This document shows positions 35,083 to 43,780 of a DNA stretch of 64,000 nucleotides, one piece after another. Numbering within the stretch: the first letter of the stretch is position 1; each line of letters starts with the position of its first letter. Location: assembly GCF_017491605.1 (NCBI RefSeq), contig NZ_JAFGYY010000009.1, positions 176,724 to 240,723 on the forward strand. Direction: 5' to 3'. The DNA is from Pseudomonas sp. 30_B. GTDB taxonomy: Bacteria; Pseudomonadota; Gammaproteobacteria; Pseudomonadales; Pseudomonadaceae. Below the pieces are notes generated by a model that did not search any database, was not told where the DNA came from, and worked only from the letters and a program-made list of their open reading frames with translations. Both the position numbers and the translations under genes were made by a program.

Positions 35083-35107
35083 AATTCTAGAATATTTTTC
35101 TAGAATT
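35083..35107. promoter_or_regulatory. Perfect palindromic operator in the tetR divergent promoter
   Basis: AATTCTAGAA-TATTT-TTCTAGAATT is a 10-bp perfect inverted repeat with a 5-bp spacer; a further TTTCTAG half-site follows at 35110-35116. It lies midway between tetR and the divergent gene, where promoter elements for both would be. It is the natural candidate for the TetR binding site. Confidence 0.8.
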
Positions 35108-35174
35108 AATTTCTAGTCTTCGTATACTGCCTGGGCGCGCATCCATCTTCAATCCGCTTTTCCTCGGAGTTGCC

Positions 35175-35612
35175 ATGAGTCAGATGATGCAAATGTACCA
35201 GCAGGCCGGCCCCGCGCAGTTCAGCGCCATGATCGGCCAGGTCGCCCCCTACTTCGCCAGCATCGCCCCGCAGTTCGTCGAACTGCGCCCGGGCTATGCG
35301 GAAGTCACCTTCCCCAAACGCCGCGAAGTGCTCAACCACATCGGCACCGTGCACGCCATCGCCCTGTGCAACGCGGCCGAACTGGCCGCCGGGACCATGA
35401 CCGACGTGTCGATCCCCGAAGGCCGCCGCTGGATTCCCCGTGGCATGACGGTGGAATACCTGGCCAAGGCCGACGGTGATGTCCGCGCCGTGGCCGATGG
35501 CCGCGCGATCGACTGGAGCCAGCAAGGCGACGTCGTCGTCCCGGTGCTCGCCTACGTTGGCGACAAGAAGGTGTTCCGCGCCGATATCACCATGTACGTC
35601 AGCCAGGCCTGA
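35175..35612 (+). CDS. DUF4442 / hotdog-fold thioesterase-like protein
   Basis: This 145-residue protein has the hotdog pattern of DUF4442: VELRPGYAEVTFPKRREVLNHIGTVHAIALCNAAELAAG, then GMTVEYLAKADGDVRAVAD. In the family the N-x-x-G-T-x-H-A-I segment sits where the catalytic acid and helix of thioesterases lie. GGAG is 5 bp before the ATG. It forms a pair with the hydrolase 11 bp downstream and is transcribed away from tetR. A role in acyl-CoA or fatty-acid turnover is plausible, not shown. Confidence 0.8.
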   Translation: MSQMMQMYQQAGPAQFSAMIGQVAPYFASIAPQFVELRPGYAEVTFPKRREVLNHIGTVHAIALCNAAELAAGTMTDVSIPEGRRWIPRGMTVEYLAKADGDVRAVADGRAIDWSQQGDVVVPVLAYVGDKKVFRADITMYVSQA

Positions 35613-35623
35613 GGAACCCCGCC

Positions 35624-36478
35624 ATGATCACCCCGCTCCCCCGCTTACTGGACAACGGCAACGGCCACAGCCTCTCCAGCCACTGGCACTACCCGCCCGG
35701 CAATGCACGTGGAGCGGTGCTGATCGTCCCCGCCATGGGTGTCGAGCAGCGCTTCTACAGCGCCTTCGCTCACTGGCTGGCCGAGCGCGGCTATCTCACC
35801 GTGACCTTCGACTACGTCGGCATGGGCCAGTCCCGCAGCGGCCACCTGCGGGATCTGGAGGTGGATGTGCTGGCCTGGGGCAACCACGACTGCAGCGCAA
35901 TGCTAGATGCTGTAGTGGAAGCCGCCGGCGACCTGCCCGTGTACTGGATCGGCCACAGCCTCGGCGGGCAGATCCTGCCCTTCGTGCGCGGCAACGAACG
36001 CATCCAGCGCGCCTTCACCATCGCCACCGGCAGCGGCTATTGGCGCGAGAACACCAAGGGGCTGCGGCACAAGGCCTGGCTGCTCTGGTATTGCCTGGCG
36101 CCAACCCTCACACCGCTGCTGGGCTATTTCCCAGGCAAACGCCTGGGCGTGGTCGGCGACCTGCCGCGTGGGGTGATCGAGCAATGGCGGCGCTGGTGCC
36201 TGGACCCGGAATACGCCGTGGGCGCGGAAGGCGGCGCGGTGCGCGAGGCCTATTCATCGGTGCGCACGCCGATCACCTCCATCTCCTTCACCGACGACGA
36301 GATGATGTCCGGGCGCAACACCGAGTCGCTGCACGGCTTCTACCGTGGCGCGCCGAAGACGGTGAAACGAATCGCACCAGAAGACATCGGCGTGAAGCGC
36401 ATCGGCCACTTCGGCTTCTTTCGCCGCCAGTTCGCCGACTCGCTGTGGGAGGACTACCTGCTGCCGGACCTGGGCTGA
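35624..36478 (+). CDS. Alpha/beta-fold hydrolase
   Basis: This 284-residue protein has the nucleophile elbow GHSLGG (Ser about residue 112), an oxyanion segment after VLIVPAMGVEQRFY, and a late His (KRIGHFGFF) for the catalytic triad. AWLAERGYLTVTFDYVGMGQSR-type strands give the alpha/beta hydrolase core. The 11-bp spacing to the hotdog gene suggests one operon under the TetR regulator. The substrate is unknown; esterase or acyltransferase activity is possible. Confidence 0.88.
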   Translation: MITPLPRLLDNGNGHSLSSHWHYPPGNARGAVLIVPAMGVEQRFYSAFAHWLAERGYLTVTFDYVGMGQSRSGHLRDLEVDVLAWGNHDCSAMLDAVVEAAGDLPVYWIGHSLGGQILPFVRGNERIQRAFTIATGSGYWRENTKGLRHKAWLLWYCLAPTLTPLLGYFPGKRLGVVGDLPRGVIEQWRRWCLDPEYAVGAEGGAVREAYSSVRTPITSISFTDDEMMSGRNTESLHGFYRGAPKTVKRIAPEDIGVKRIGHFGFFRRQFADSLWEDYLLPDLG

Positions 36479-36510
36479 CCCCTAGGTCCGGCCCCGAATC
36501 AATCGAGGGA

Positions 36511-37503
36511 TCAGCCGAGATTCACCAGCACCCGGCCAACCAGCTTGCCGGCGAGGATCTGGTGAATGGCAGCCGGCAGATCGTCGAGGGTGACTTCGCG
36601 GACGGCCGCTTCGAGGTTGTCGAGCTTCCACTGCAAGGACAGCTTGTCCCACATGGATGCCTTGACCACCAGGGGCAGCTCCACCGAGTCCACGCCCAGC
36701 AGGTTCACGCCGCGCAGGATGAAGGGCAGCACGGTGGCCTTGAAGGCGGCGCCGGCGGTCAGGCCGCAGCAGGCGACGCTGCCGCCGTATTGCAGCGACT
36801 TGACCACGTTGAACAGGATGTCGCCGCCCACGGTGTCCACCGCGCCGGCCCACTGCTCGCGCAGCAGCGGCTTGTCGACGCCGTCGGAAACGGTGGCGCG
36901 ATCGAGGATCTGCCGCGCGCCGAGACGGTTGAGCAGTTCGGCCTGTTCCAGCTTGCCGGTGGCAGCCGCCACGGTGTAGCCCAGTTTCGCCAGCAGCATC
37001 ACCGCGATGCTGCCCACGCCGCCGGTGGCGCCGGTGACCAAGACGGGACCGGAGGACGGCGTCACGCCGGCGCGCTCCAGCTTGTCGACGCACAGCGCGG
37101 CGGTCAGGCCGGCGGTGCCGAGGATCATGGCTTCGCGCAGCGACAGGCCCTGCGGACGCTTGATCAGCCAGGCCGCGGGCACGCGGATGTACTGGCCGAA
37201 GCCGCCCGGTGTGTTCATGCCCAGGTCGTAGCCGGTGACGATCACCTCGTCGCCCACCGCGAATTCGCCCACCGAGGACTCCTCCACCACACCGGCGGCA
37301 TCGATGCCGGGGGTGTGCGGGTACTTGCGGGTGACGCCACGGTTGCCGCTGGCGGACAGCGCATCCTTGTAGTTCAGCGAGGAATACTTCACCCGCACCA
37401 GCACTTCGCCTGCCGGCAGATCGGCAACCTGCCGCTCGGTCACTTGCAGGTCGTACACGCCGTGCGCCGACTCGGTGACCCACAACGCCTTGAATGCACT
37501 CAT
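36511..37503 (-). CDS. YhdH/AcuI-family quinone oxidoreductase (acrylyl-CoA reductase type)
   Basis: This 330-residue medium-chain dehydrogenase has the YhdH/YhfP pattern: VRVKYSSLNYKDALSASGNRG, PHTPGIDAAGVV, GYDLGMNTPGGFGQYIRVP and the NADPH-binding GATGGVGSIAV. It lacks the zinc-ligand cysteines of alcohol dehydrogenases, as the family does. E. coli AcuI reduces acrylyl-CoA to propionyl-CoA with NADPH. It converges on the hydrolase gene with 32 bp between stops. Confidence 0.88.
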   Translation of the reverse strand: MSAFKALWVTESAHGVYDLQVTERQVADLPAGEVLVRVKYSSLNYKDALSASGNRGVTRKYPHTPGIDAAGVVEESSVGEFAVGDEVIVTGYDLGMNTPGGFGQYIRVPAAWLIKRPQGLSLREAMILGTAGLTAALCVDKLERAGVTPSSGPVLVTGATGGVGSIAVMLLAKLGYTVAAATGKLEQAELLNRLGARQILDRATVSDGVDKPLLREQWAGAVDTVGGDILFNVVKSLQYGGSVACCGLTAGAAFKATVLPFILRGVNLLGVDSVELPLVVKASMWDKLSLQWKLDNLEAAVREVTLDDLPAAIHQILAGKLVGRVLVNLG

Positions 37504-37565
37504 CTCGACCCTCCTCTTTCGAATTCGCTAAAACGGGCGCGATCCCGGCGCCCGACGACAATCAT

Positions 37566-38594
37566 TCATTGCCAGAAACGGCTGCGCCCCAGGCGGTCCC
37601 ACCAGGTCACCAGCACGCGGTCGATCACGCCGCTGACGCCCACGCCGAAGCGTTCCTGGATGGACTTCTTCTGTACGTAACTGAGCTGGTAGACATCCGC
37701 CTCGCGGGCGCGTTCGGCCAGGTATTCGTCACTGGTCTTGAGCTCGTCCACCAGCTTCTTGCCCAGCGCCGCCTGGCCCAGCCAGACCTCGCCGGTGGCG
37801 ATTTCGTCGATGGCCAGCTGCGGGCGATAGTGGACGACGAAACGCTTGAACAGCTCATGGGTGGTTTCCAGGTCTTCCTGGAATTTCTCGCGGCCCTTGT
37901 CGGTGTTCTCGCCGAATACCGTCAGGGTGCGCTTGTACTCGCCGGCGGTGAGCACCTCGAAATCGACATCGTGCTTCTTCAGCAGACGGTGCACGTTGGG
38001 CAGCTGCGCCACCACGCCAATGGAGCCGAGGATGGCGAAGGGTGCGGATAGGATGCGTTCGCCGATGCAGGCCATCATGTAGCCGCCGCTGGCCGCAACC
38101 TTGTCGACGCAGACGGTCAACGGCACGCCGGCCTGGCGGATGCGCGCCAGTTGGGAAGCGGCCAGGCCATAGCCGTGGACCATGCCGCCGCCACTTTCCA
38201 GTCGCAGCACCACTTCGTCGCGCGGGGTAGCGAGCGACAGCAGCGCGGTCACCTCATGGCGCAGTTGCTCGGTGGCCGAGGCCTTGATGTCGCCATCGAA
38301 GTCGAGCACGTAGACGCGGTTCTTCTCGCCGCCCTTCTTCTTTTTCGCGTCCTTGGCCGACTTCGCCTCGGACTTGCGCAGGGCCTTCAACTTGGCCTTC
38401 TCCAGCACGCTGTGCTGCAGGCGCTCGCGCAGCTCCTTGTAGAAGTCGTTGAGCTTGTGCACCTCCAGGTGTCCGCTGCCGCCGCGACGGCCACGACCGC
38501 GCAGCGCGGCGATCACCACCAGGACGATGACGATGGCCACCACCACGGTGAAGGTCTTGGCCAGGAAACCCGCGTAATCCGCTAGAAACTCCAC
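37566..38594 (-). CDS. sohB: SohB inner-membrane serine protease (S49 family)
   Basis: This 342-residue protein has an N-terminal transmembrane helix (about 13-31), a charged linker with a run of Lys, then an S49 protease domain. The nucleophile Ser is in KVAASGGYMMAC and the general base Lys in AGEYKRTLT; RLESGGGMVHGYG is the family substrate-groove motif. Homologs degrade membrane or signal-peptide fragments in the periplasm. A 62-bp gap separates it from the reductase gene downstream. Confidence 0.92.
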   Translation of the reverse strand: MEFLADYAGFLAKTFTVVVAIVIVLVVIAALRGRGRRGGSGHLEVHKLNDFYKELRERLQHSVLEKAKLKALRKSEAKSAKDAKKKKGGEKNRVYVLDFDGDIKASATEQLRHEVTALLSLATPRDEVVLRLESGGGMVHGYGLAASQLARIRQAGVPLTVCVDKVAASGGYMMACIGERILSAPFAILGSIGVVAQLPNVHRLLKKHDVDFEVLTAGEYKRTLTVFGENTDKGREKFQEDLETTHELFKRFVVHYRPQLAIDEIATGEVWLGQAALGKKLVDELKTSDEYLAERAREADVYQLSYVQKKSIQERFGVGVSGVIDRVLVTWWDRLGRSRFWQ

Positions 38595-38742
38595 TCACAT
38601 CCCCTTTTACGATTCTGGTCGAGCCCGCCAGGCGAGCGCAGCGAATCCCGCAAGCATACCCACGCCGCAGGCCCGCCACCAGCGCTGGCAAACCGCTGTA
38701 TCAGTCCAGCGAATGGCATTCAAACAAGCGTATGTTTTTTCG

Positions 38743-38771
38743 TTGACAGCCCCAGGTGATCCTCATAACCT
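38743..38771 (+). promoter_or_regulatory. Sigma-70-type promoter before the histidine phosphatase gene
   Basis: TTGACA (38743-38748), 17 bp, then TAACCT (38766-38771). Predicted transcription starts near 38778, which is downstream of an in-frame ATG at 38713 and supports the GTG at 38806 as the true start of the phosphatase. Confidence 0.6.
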
Positions 38772-38805
38772 CCCCGGAACTTTCAGCCCTGCCGAGATAC
38801 TGCGC

Positions 38806-39516
38806 GTGGGAAGCATCTACCTGATTCGACATGGCCAGGCTTCGTTCGGCGCCGACGACTACGACGTGCTCTCGCCCACCGGCGTGCGCCAGGCGGAAGT
38901 CCTCGGCGAACACCTGGCGAACCTGGGGCTGCGCTTCGACCGCTGCGTCAGTGGCGACCTGCGCCGCCAGCGCCATACCGCCGAAGCGGTGATGGGTCGG
39001 CTGAGCGACGCCGGCATCGCCACCCCGGCGCTGGAAATCGACTCCGCTTTCAACGAATTCGAAGCCGATGCGGTGATCCGCGCGCACCTGCCGGACCTGC
39101 TGGAAATCGAACCGCAGGCGCTGCACATCATGCGCAACGCCGCCGACCACCGCGCCGAGTTCCAGCGCCTGTTCTCCACCGTGATCGCCCGCTGGGTCTC
39201 CGGCGAACACGCCAAGGATGGGCTGGTAAGCTGGGCCGAATTCCTCGACACCGTCCACGGCGGCCTCAAGCGCCTGCTGGAACAGGCAAGCGGCAAGGAC
39301 AGCATCGGCGTGTTCACCTCCGGTGGCACCATTACTGCGATGCTGCAGCTGGTCACCGGCATCCCGGCGCTGAACGCCTTTGAACTCAACTGGCAGATCG
39401 TCAACACTTCGCTCAACCGCCTGAAGTTCCGCGGCAGCGAAGTGGCCCTGGCTTCCTTCAACAGTCACGTGCATCTGGAATTGTTGAAGGCGCCGGAACT
39501 CATCACCTATCGCTGA
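38806..39516 (+). CDS. Histidine phosphatase (phosphoglycerate mutase-like)
   Basis: This 236-residue protein begins VGSIYLIRHGQASFGADDYD, where the RHG motif carries the phospho-accepting His. A second catalytic block is SGDLRRQRHTAEAV and the late His is not obvious in the usual GH motif; instead VFTSGGTITAML fills that region. Branch members act on small phosphorylated compounds or proteins. The GTG start is chosen because the fold begins at once and a good promoter lies just upstream; an ATG 93 bp earlier precedes that promoter. It is 59 bp before the SCP2 gene. Confidence 0.85.
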   Translation: MGSIYLIRHGQASFGADDYDVLSPTGVRQAEVLGEHLANLGLRFDRCVSGDLRRQRHTAEAVMGRLSDAGIATPALEIDSAFNEFEADAVIRAHLPDLLEIEPQALHIMRNAADHRAEFQRLFSTVIARWVSGEHAKDGLVSWAEFLDTVHGGLKRLLEQASGKDSIGVFTSGGTITAMLQLVTGIPALNAFELNWQIVNTSLNRLKFRGSEVALASFNSHVHLELLKAPELITYR

Positions 39517-39575
39517 GTACCGGCCCATTGCGACCTTGACCGTCGCGCGAGAAAACCTAGAAAAGGAATAGAACC

Positions 39576-39887
39576 ATGAGCGTTGCTGACATCGTTTCCA
39601 CCATGAAGAGCAAGTTCAACGCCAGCGCGGCCGCCGGCCTGGACCTGGTGTTCCAGTTCAACATCGAAGACGGTGACAACCACTATCTGGTGGTCAAGGA
39701 CGGTACCTGCGAAGTCGTCCAGGGCGACGCCGAGTCCCCCAACGTCACCCTGATCATGGACAGCGATACCCTCAAGGGCATCACCAGCGGCGAAACCGAC
39801 GGCATGCAGGCTTTCATGGCCGGCAAGCTGCGCGCCGAAGGCGACATGATGCTGGCGATGAAGCTGGGCGAACTGTTCCCGGTCTGA
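39576..39887 (+). CDS. SCP2 sterol-binding domain protein
   Basis: This 103-residue protein is a free-standing SCP2 domain: FQFNIEDGDNHYLVVKDGTCEVVQGDAESPNVTLIMDSDTLKGITSGETDGMQAFMAGKLRAEGDMMLAMKL contains the whole domain. Such proteins bind lipids or acyl-CoA. AAAAGGAA lies 7 bp before the ATG. It sits between lipid-metabolism style genes and is closed by a strong terminator. Confidence 0.93.
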   Translation: MSVADIVSTMKSKFNASAAAGLDLVFQFNIEDGDNHYLVVKDGTCEVVQGDAESPNVTLIMDSDTLKGITSGETDGMQAFMAGKLRAEGDMMLAMKLGELFPV

Positions 39888-39914
39888 TCCGAGGCGACCT
39901 GCCCGAGCAGCACG

Positions 39915-39945
39915 AAAAACCGGAGTCCATGACTCCGGTTTTTTT
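39915..39945 (+). terminator. Rho-independent terminator after the SCP2 gene
   Basis: AAAAACCGGAGTC-CAT-GACTCCGGTTTTTTT: 13-bp perfect stem, 3-base loop and seven T. Confidence 0.95.
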
Positions 39946-40179
39946 ATGCCCGCGCCCATGTGCAGCCCGCGAATCAGGCAGCCTGATCGAGGCTCAACAC
40001 GGGCGCCAATAACGGCTTCGAACGCTTGTTAGGGACAGGGGCCGACATTAGATTAGCCAATGATCACCCGGCGCCATCATTGCTCTGTCTGATCCAGCCA
40101 GAGCCGGACGCCGACCTGCGCGCCACCTCGCGCGGTGCCTTGGGCCCCGTGGGGAAGACCAGTAGAAGAAGGGACCAGC

Positions 40180-41247
40180 ATGTCGTTGACTGACCAGACC
40201 ATCCGCTCCCGCGAAGGCGAAGAACTCGATGCCGCCGTGATCGACGGCTACCTCCGGGAGCACATCCCCGGCCTGCAGGGGCAGCCGCGTATCAGCCAGT
40301 TCCCCGGCGGCGCGTCGAACCTGACCTACCTGATCCAGTACGATAACCGTGAGCTGGTGCTGCGCCGTCCGCCCTTCGGCAAGAAGGCCAAGTCGGCCCA
40401 CGACATGGGCCGCGAGTACCGCATCCTGAACCAGCTCAACGACGGCTTCCCCTACTGCCCCAAGGCATACACCTACTGCACCGACGAGTCGGTGATCGGC
40501 GCCGAGTTCTACGTCATGGAGCGGGTCAACGGCATCATCCTGCGCAGCGAACTGCCCAAGGAGCTGAACCTCGACGCCGACAAGACCACGGCCCTGTGCA
40601 AGAGCTTCATCGACAAGTTCGTCGACCTGCACAACGTCGACTACAACGCCTGCGGCCTGGGCGACCTGGGCAAGCCCGAAGGCTACGTGCAGCGCCAGAT
40701 CGGCGGCTGGATCGACCGCTACGAGAAGTCCCTGACCCCCGACGCGCCGGCCTGGGAACAGGTGAAGGTGTGGCTGCGCGAGAAAATGCCGGCCGACCAC
40801 CACAAGCCGGGTATCGTCCATAACGACTACCGCTTCGACAACGTCATCCTCGACCCGAACAACCCGATGCAGATCATTGGCGTGCTGGACTGGGAGATGA
40901 CCACCCTGGGCGATCCGCTGATGGACCTGGGCAACACCCTCGCCTACTGGATCCAGGCCGACGATCCGCAGCCGATGCAGATGCTGCGCCGCCAGCCCAG
41001 CCACGAGCCGGGCATGCTGACCCGCCAGCAGTTCGCCGACTACTACGCCGAGCGTGCCGGCATCCAGATCGACAACCTCGATTACTACTACACCTACGGC
41101 CTGTTCCGCCTGGCCGGCATCATGCAGCAGATCTACTACCGCTTCTTCCACGGCCAGACCCAGGACAAGCGCTTCGCCACCTTCATCCACGCCAACAAGC
41201 TGCTGGAACAGGTGAGCCTGCAGGTCATCGGCAAGTCCCGCCTGTAA
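40180..41247 (+). CDS. Phosphotransferase family protein (APH/ACAD10-like)
   Basis: This 355-residue protein has the aminoglycoside phosphotransferase fold of the acyl-CoA dehydrogenase-associated type. The catalytic loop is VHNDYRFDNVI and the metal-binding motif is LDWEMTTLGDPLMDLG. FPGGASNLTYLI is the nucleotide loop and YDNRELVLRRPPFGKKAK supplies the lysine. Homologs often phosphorylate hydroxyacyl-CoA-type substrates in beta-oxidation side pathways. ATG 40180 has GAAGAAGGGA upstream. It is followed 27 bp later by an SDR gene, probably one operon. Confidence 0.9.
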   Translation: MSLTDQTIRSREGEELDAAVIDGYLREHIPGLQGQPRISQFPGGASNLTYLIQYDNRELVLRRPPFGKKAKSAHDMGREYRILNQLNDGFPYCPKAYTYCTDESVIGAEFYVMERVNGIILRSELPKELNLDADKTTALCKSFIDKFVDLHNVDYNACGLGDLGKPEGYVQRQIGGWIDRYEKSLTPDAPAWEQVKVWLREKMPADHHKPGIVHNDYRFDNVILDPNNPMQIIGVLDWEMTTLGDPLMDLGNTLAYWIQADDPQPMQMLRRQPSHEPGMLTRQQFADYYAERAGIQIDNLDYYYTYGLFRLAGIMQQIYYRFFHGQTQDKRFATFIHANKLLEQVSLQVIGKSRL

Positions 41248-41274
41248 CGGCGCCCCAGAACAAGGAGAACTCCC

Positions 41275-42042
41275 ATGTCCAAGACCCAACTGTTCGACCT
41301 CGACGGCAAGATCGCTTTCGTTTCCGGCGCCAGCCGCGGCATCGGCGAGGCCATCGCCAAGCTGCTGGCCCAACAGGGCGCCCACGTGATCGTTTCCAGC
41401 CGCAAGATCGACGGCTGCCAGGCCGTGGCCGACGAGATCATCGCCGCCGGCGGCAAGGCCACCGCGATTGCCTGCCACATCGGCGAAATGGAGCAGATCC
41501 AGAGCGTCTTCGCACAGATCCGCGAGCAGTTCGGCCGCCTGGACATCCTGGTCAACAACGCCGCCACCAACCCGCAATTCTGCAACGTGCTGGACACCGA
41601 CCTGTCGGCCTTCCAGAAGACCGTCGACGTGAACATCCGCGGCTACTACTTCATGTCCATCGAAGGCGGCAAGCTGATGAAGGCCAACGGCGGCGGCAGC
41701 ATCATCAACGTCGCCTCGGTCAACGGCGTCACCCCGGGCGAGTTCCAGGGCATCTACTCGGTGACCAAGGCCGCGGTGATCAGCATGACCAAGGTCTTCG
41801 CCAAGGAGTGCGCGCAGTTCGGCATCCGCTGCAACGCCCTGCTGCCAGGCCTGACCGACACCAAGTTCGCCTCGGCGCTGGTGAGCAACGACGCCATCCG
41901 CAATGTCGCCCTGCAGCGCATCCCGCTCAAGCGCGTGGCCGACCCGAGCGAAATGGCCGGCGCCGTGCTGTACCTCGCCAGCGATGCCTCCAGCTACACC
42001 ACCGGCGTGACGCTGAACGTGGACGGCGGTTTCCTCGCCTGA
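41275..42042 (+). CDS. Short-chain dehydrogenase/reductase (SDR)
   Basis: This 255-residue classical SDR has the cofactor motif SGASRGIG (TGxxxGxG type), the NNAA motif, catalytic Ser in VASVNG and YSVTK (Tyr-x-x-x-Lys). The SSRK turn after strand 2 suggests NADP use. The C-terminal GVTLNVDGGFLA is typical. AAGGAGAA precedes the ATG. With the phosphotransferase it likely processes hydroxy- or keto-acyl compounds. Confidence 0.92.
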   Translation: MSKTQLFDLDGKIAFVSGASRGIGEAIAKLLAQQGAHVIVSSRKIDGCQAVADEIIAAGGKATAIACHIGEMEQIQSVFAQIREQFGRLDILVNNAATNPQFCNVLDTDLSAFQKTVDVNIRGYYFMSIEGGKLMKANGGGSIINVASVNGVTPGEFQGIYSVTKAAVISMTKVFAKECAQFGIRCNALLPGLTDTKFASALVSNDAIRNVALQRIPLKRVADPSEMAGAVLYLASDASSYTTGVTLNVDGGFLA

Positions 42043-42060
42043 GGCTGGGCACCGAATTGA

Positions 42061-42088
42061 AAAAGGGAGCCGGTTGGCTCCCTTTTTC
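42061..42088 (+). terminator. Rho-independent terminator after the SDR gene
   Basis: AAAAAGGGAGCC-GGTT-GGCTCCCTTTTT: 12-bp perfect stem with 4-base loop and a T-run on each strand. Confidence 0.95.
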
Positions 42089-42110
42089 ATGGGCGGAACA
42101 TGGGCTTTTC

Positions 42111-42178
42111 GTAGGAGCGGATTTATCCGCGATTTCTTCACGGCGGATGCCAATCGCGGACAGAGTCCGCTCCTACGC
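42111..42178. repeat. REP-like inverted pair
   Basis: GTAGGAGCGGATTTATCCGCGA and, 25 bp on, TCGCGGACAGAGTCCGCTCCTAC face each other, the same family as the repeats at 34.3 and 54.0 kb. Confidence 0.85.
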
Positions 42179-42189
42179 AAGCACGCGGA

Positions 42190-42834
42190 TCACTGCCAGG
42201 TTTTCAGGGCCTGGATCGCCGCAGCATTCATCGGCTCCGCCGTCAGACCACCCGGCCCGTAGCGCACGGCGAACACCGCCTGGTCGGCCATCGGCAGATA
42301 GTTCACCCGCCCGGCCTTCGGGACGAAGGTCAGCAGGTCATGCTGGCCGTCGCGCAACCAGCGCCATAGATCGATACCGAACACGTCCGCAATCAGCGGT
42401 ACCTTACGCCCCTGCGCCTGCTGCTCGACCGCCAGGAAGCGCCCGCTGAGGTCCTCCAGGCGATACCCCGGCGCCAGGCCGATCAGCCGTGCCAGCCCCC
42501 GCCACTCCAGTACCCGAGCATCCAACTGCCAGAGATCGCCAGCCAGCTCCACGCGGCGCTCCTGATCCCCTTCCAGCAGCGTCACCTCGAAGCGCTGAGG
42601 ACTCGATTGCTTGAAACTGAGCGTGACCAGCGGACGTTCCTGCGGCAATGGGTCGTAGCTGCGCAGATCCCAGGCCACCAGCCCCACCAGCACGGCGAGG
42701 GCGATGAATGCCAGGCCCGCCATGCCCCGCAGCCAGCCGAGAAACCAGTGACGGTCGAACAGAATGCGGCCCGCCACCAGCAGGGCCAGCAACGCGACGA
42801 AGGCAATGACCCAGGCCAGACCGTCGTACTGCAT
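42190..42834 (-). CDS. Conserved inner-membrane protein of unknown function
   Basis: This 214-residue protein has two N-terminal transmembrane helices (about 6-22 and 36-56) and a soluble C-terminal domain of about 150 residues, predicted periplasmic. The domain has WDLRSYDPLPQERPLVTLSFKQ and a later FVPKAGRVNYLPMADQAVFAVRYGPGGLTAEP region, suggesting beta structure. Pseudomonas homologs are sometimes labelled multidrug transporter, but nothing here supports transport. It is divergent from a TauE/SafE gene. Confidence 0.75.
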   Translation of the reverse strand: MQYDGLAWVIAFVALLALLVAGRILFDRHWFLGWLRGMAGLAFIALAVLVGLVAWDLRSYDPLPQERPLVTLSFKQSSPQRFEVTLLEGDQERRVELAGDLWQLDARVLEWRGLARLIGLAPGYRLEDLSGRFLAVEQQAQGRKVPLIADVFGIDLWRWLRDGQHDLLTFVPKAGRVNYLPMADQAVFAVRYGPGGLTAEPMNAAAIQALKTWQ

Positions 42835-42993
42835 CGAATGATTTCCTTACACGTGGAATTGCCGGCATTATGCGCACCGCGTACCTGCGCGGCCAGCCAG
42901 ACCGTCGCAGCTTTCGGGCCCGTTAACGTTTCCCTGCCGTCCCCATTCCTTACAAAGGAGCGGGACGACGGGCCCCCGATCAAGGCCGATCCC

Positions 42994-43776
42994 ATGCCCT
43001 TCGAACTCGTTGTCGACCCCACCACCCTCGTCATCCTCGCCGGCGTCGCCTTCCTTGCCGGTTTCATCGACGCCATCGCTGGCGGCGGCGGACTGCTGAC
43101 CATCCCCGCCCTGCTCACCGCCGGCGTGCCGCCGCACCTCGCGCTGGGCACCAACAAACTGAGCTCGACCTTCGGCGCCGCCGTCGCCAGCTACACCTTC
43201 TACCGGCGCAAGCTGTTCCACCCGCGCCAATGGCGCAACGGCATCATCGGCACCGCCATCGGCGCCGCACTGGGCGCCTGGGCCGCGCACCTGATGCCGG
43301 CGGAATGGCTGAACCGAATGCTGCCGGTGGTGGTGTTCGGCTGCGGGCTGTACCTGCTGTTCGGCAAGACGCCGGAAGCCCCGCTGGACGCCGATCCGAA
43401 GATCGCCCAGGGCCGCCAATGGCCACAGGGCCTGGGCCTGGGCTTCTACGACGGCGTAGCCGGCCCCGGCACCGGCGCCTTCTGGACCGTCAGCACCCTG
43501 CTGATGTACCCACTGGACCTGGTGCGCGCCAGCGGTGTGGCGCGCAGCATGAACTTCGTCAGCAATATCCTCGCCCTGGCGGTGTTCGTCGCCTCCGGCC
43601 AGGTGATCTGGGTGATGGGCCTGTGCATGGGCAGCGCCCTGATGATCGGCGCCTACTTCGGCGCGCGCACCGCCATCGGCGGCGGCGCCAAGTTCATCCG
43701 CCCGGTGTTCATCCTGGTGGTACTGGCGCTGACCGTGCGCCTGGCGTGGCAGCACTGGTTCAGCGCGGGCGCCTGA
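42994..43776 (+). CDS. TauE/SafE-family permease
   Basis: This 260-residue protein has about eight hydrophobic helices with the family motifs GFIDAIAGGGGLLTIPALL near the N-terminus and GLGFYDGVAGPGTGAF in the second half. Members export or import sulfite, sulfoacetate or other organic anions. The ATG at 42994 follows AAGGCCGATCCC and puts the first helix at residue 8; the open frame upstream is not family-like. It converges on nudC with a 4-bp gap between stops. Confidence 0.9.
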   Translation: MPFELVVDPTTLVILAGVAFLAGFIDAIAGGGGLLTIPALLTAGVPPHLALGTNKLSSTFGAAVASYTFYRRKLFHPRQWRNGIIGTAIGAALGAWAAHLMPAEWLNRMLPVVVFGCGLYLLFGKTPEAPLDADPKIAQGRQWPQGLGLGFYDGVAGPGTGAFWTVSTLLMYPLDLVRASGVARSMNFVSNILALAVFVASGQVIWVMGLCMGSALMIGAYFGARTAIGGGAKFIRPVFILVVLALTVRLAWQHWFSAGA

Positions 43777-43780
43777 AACC

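Noticed and set aside
36482..37561. A long minus-strand frame overlapping the AcuI-like gene
   Set aside because: It is the out-of-frame shadow of that gene; composition is arginine- and glycine-rich with no family similarity.
38713..38805. An upstream ATG extending the histidine phosphatase by 31 residues
   Set aside because: The extension covers a good TTGACA-17-TAACCT promoter, and the family fold starts right at the GTG at 38806.
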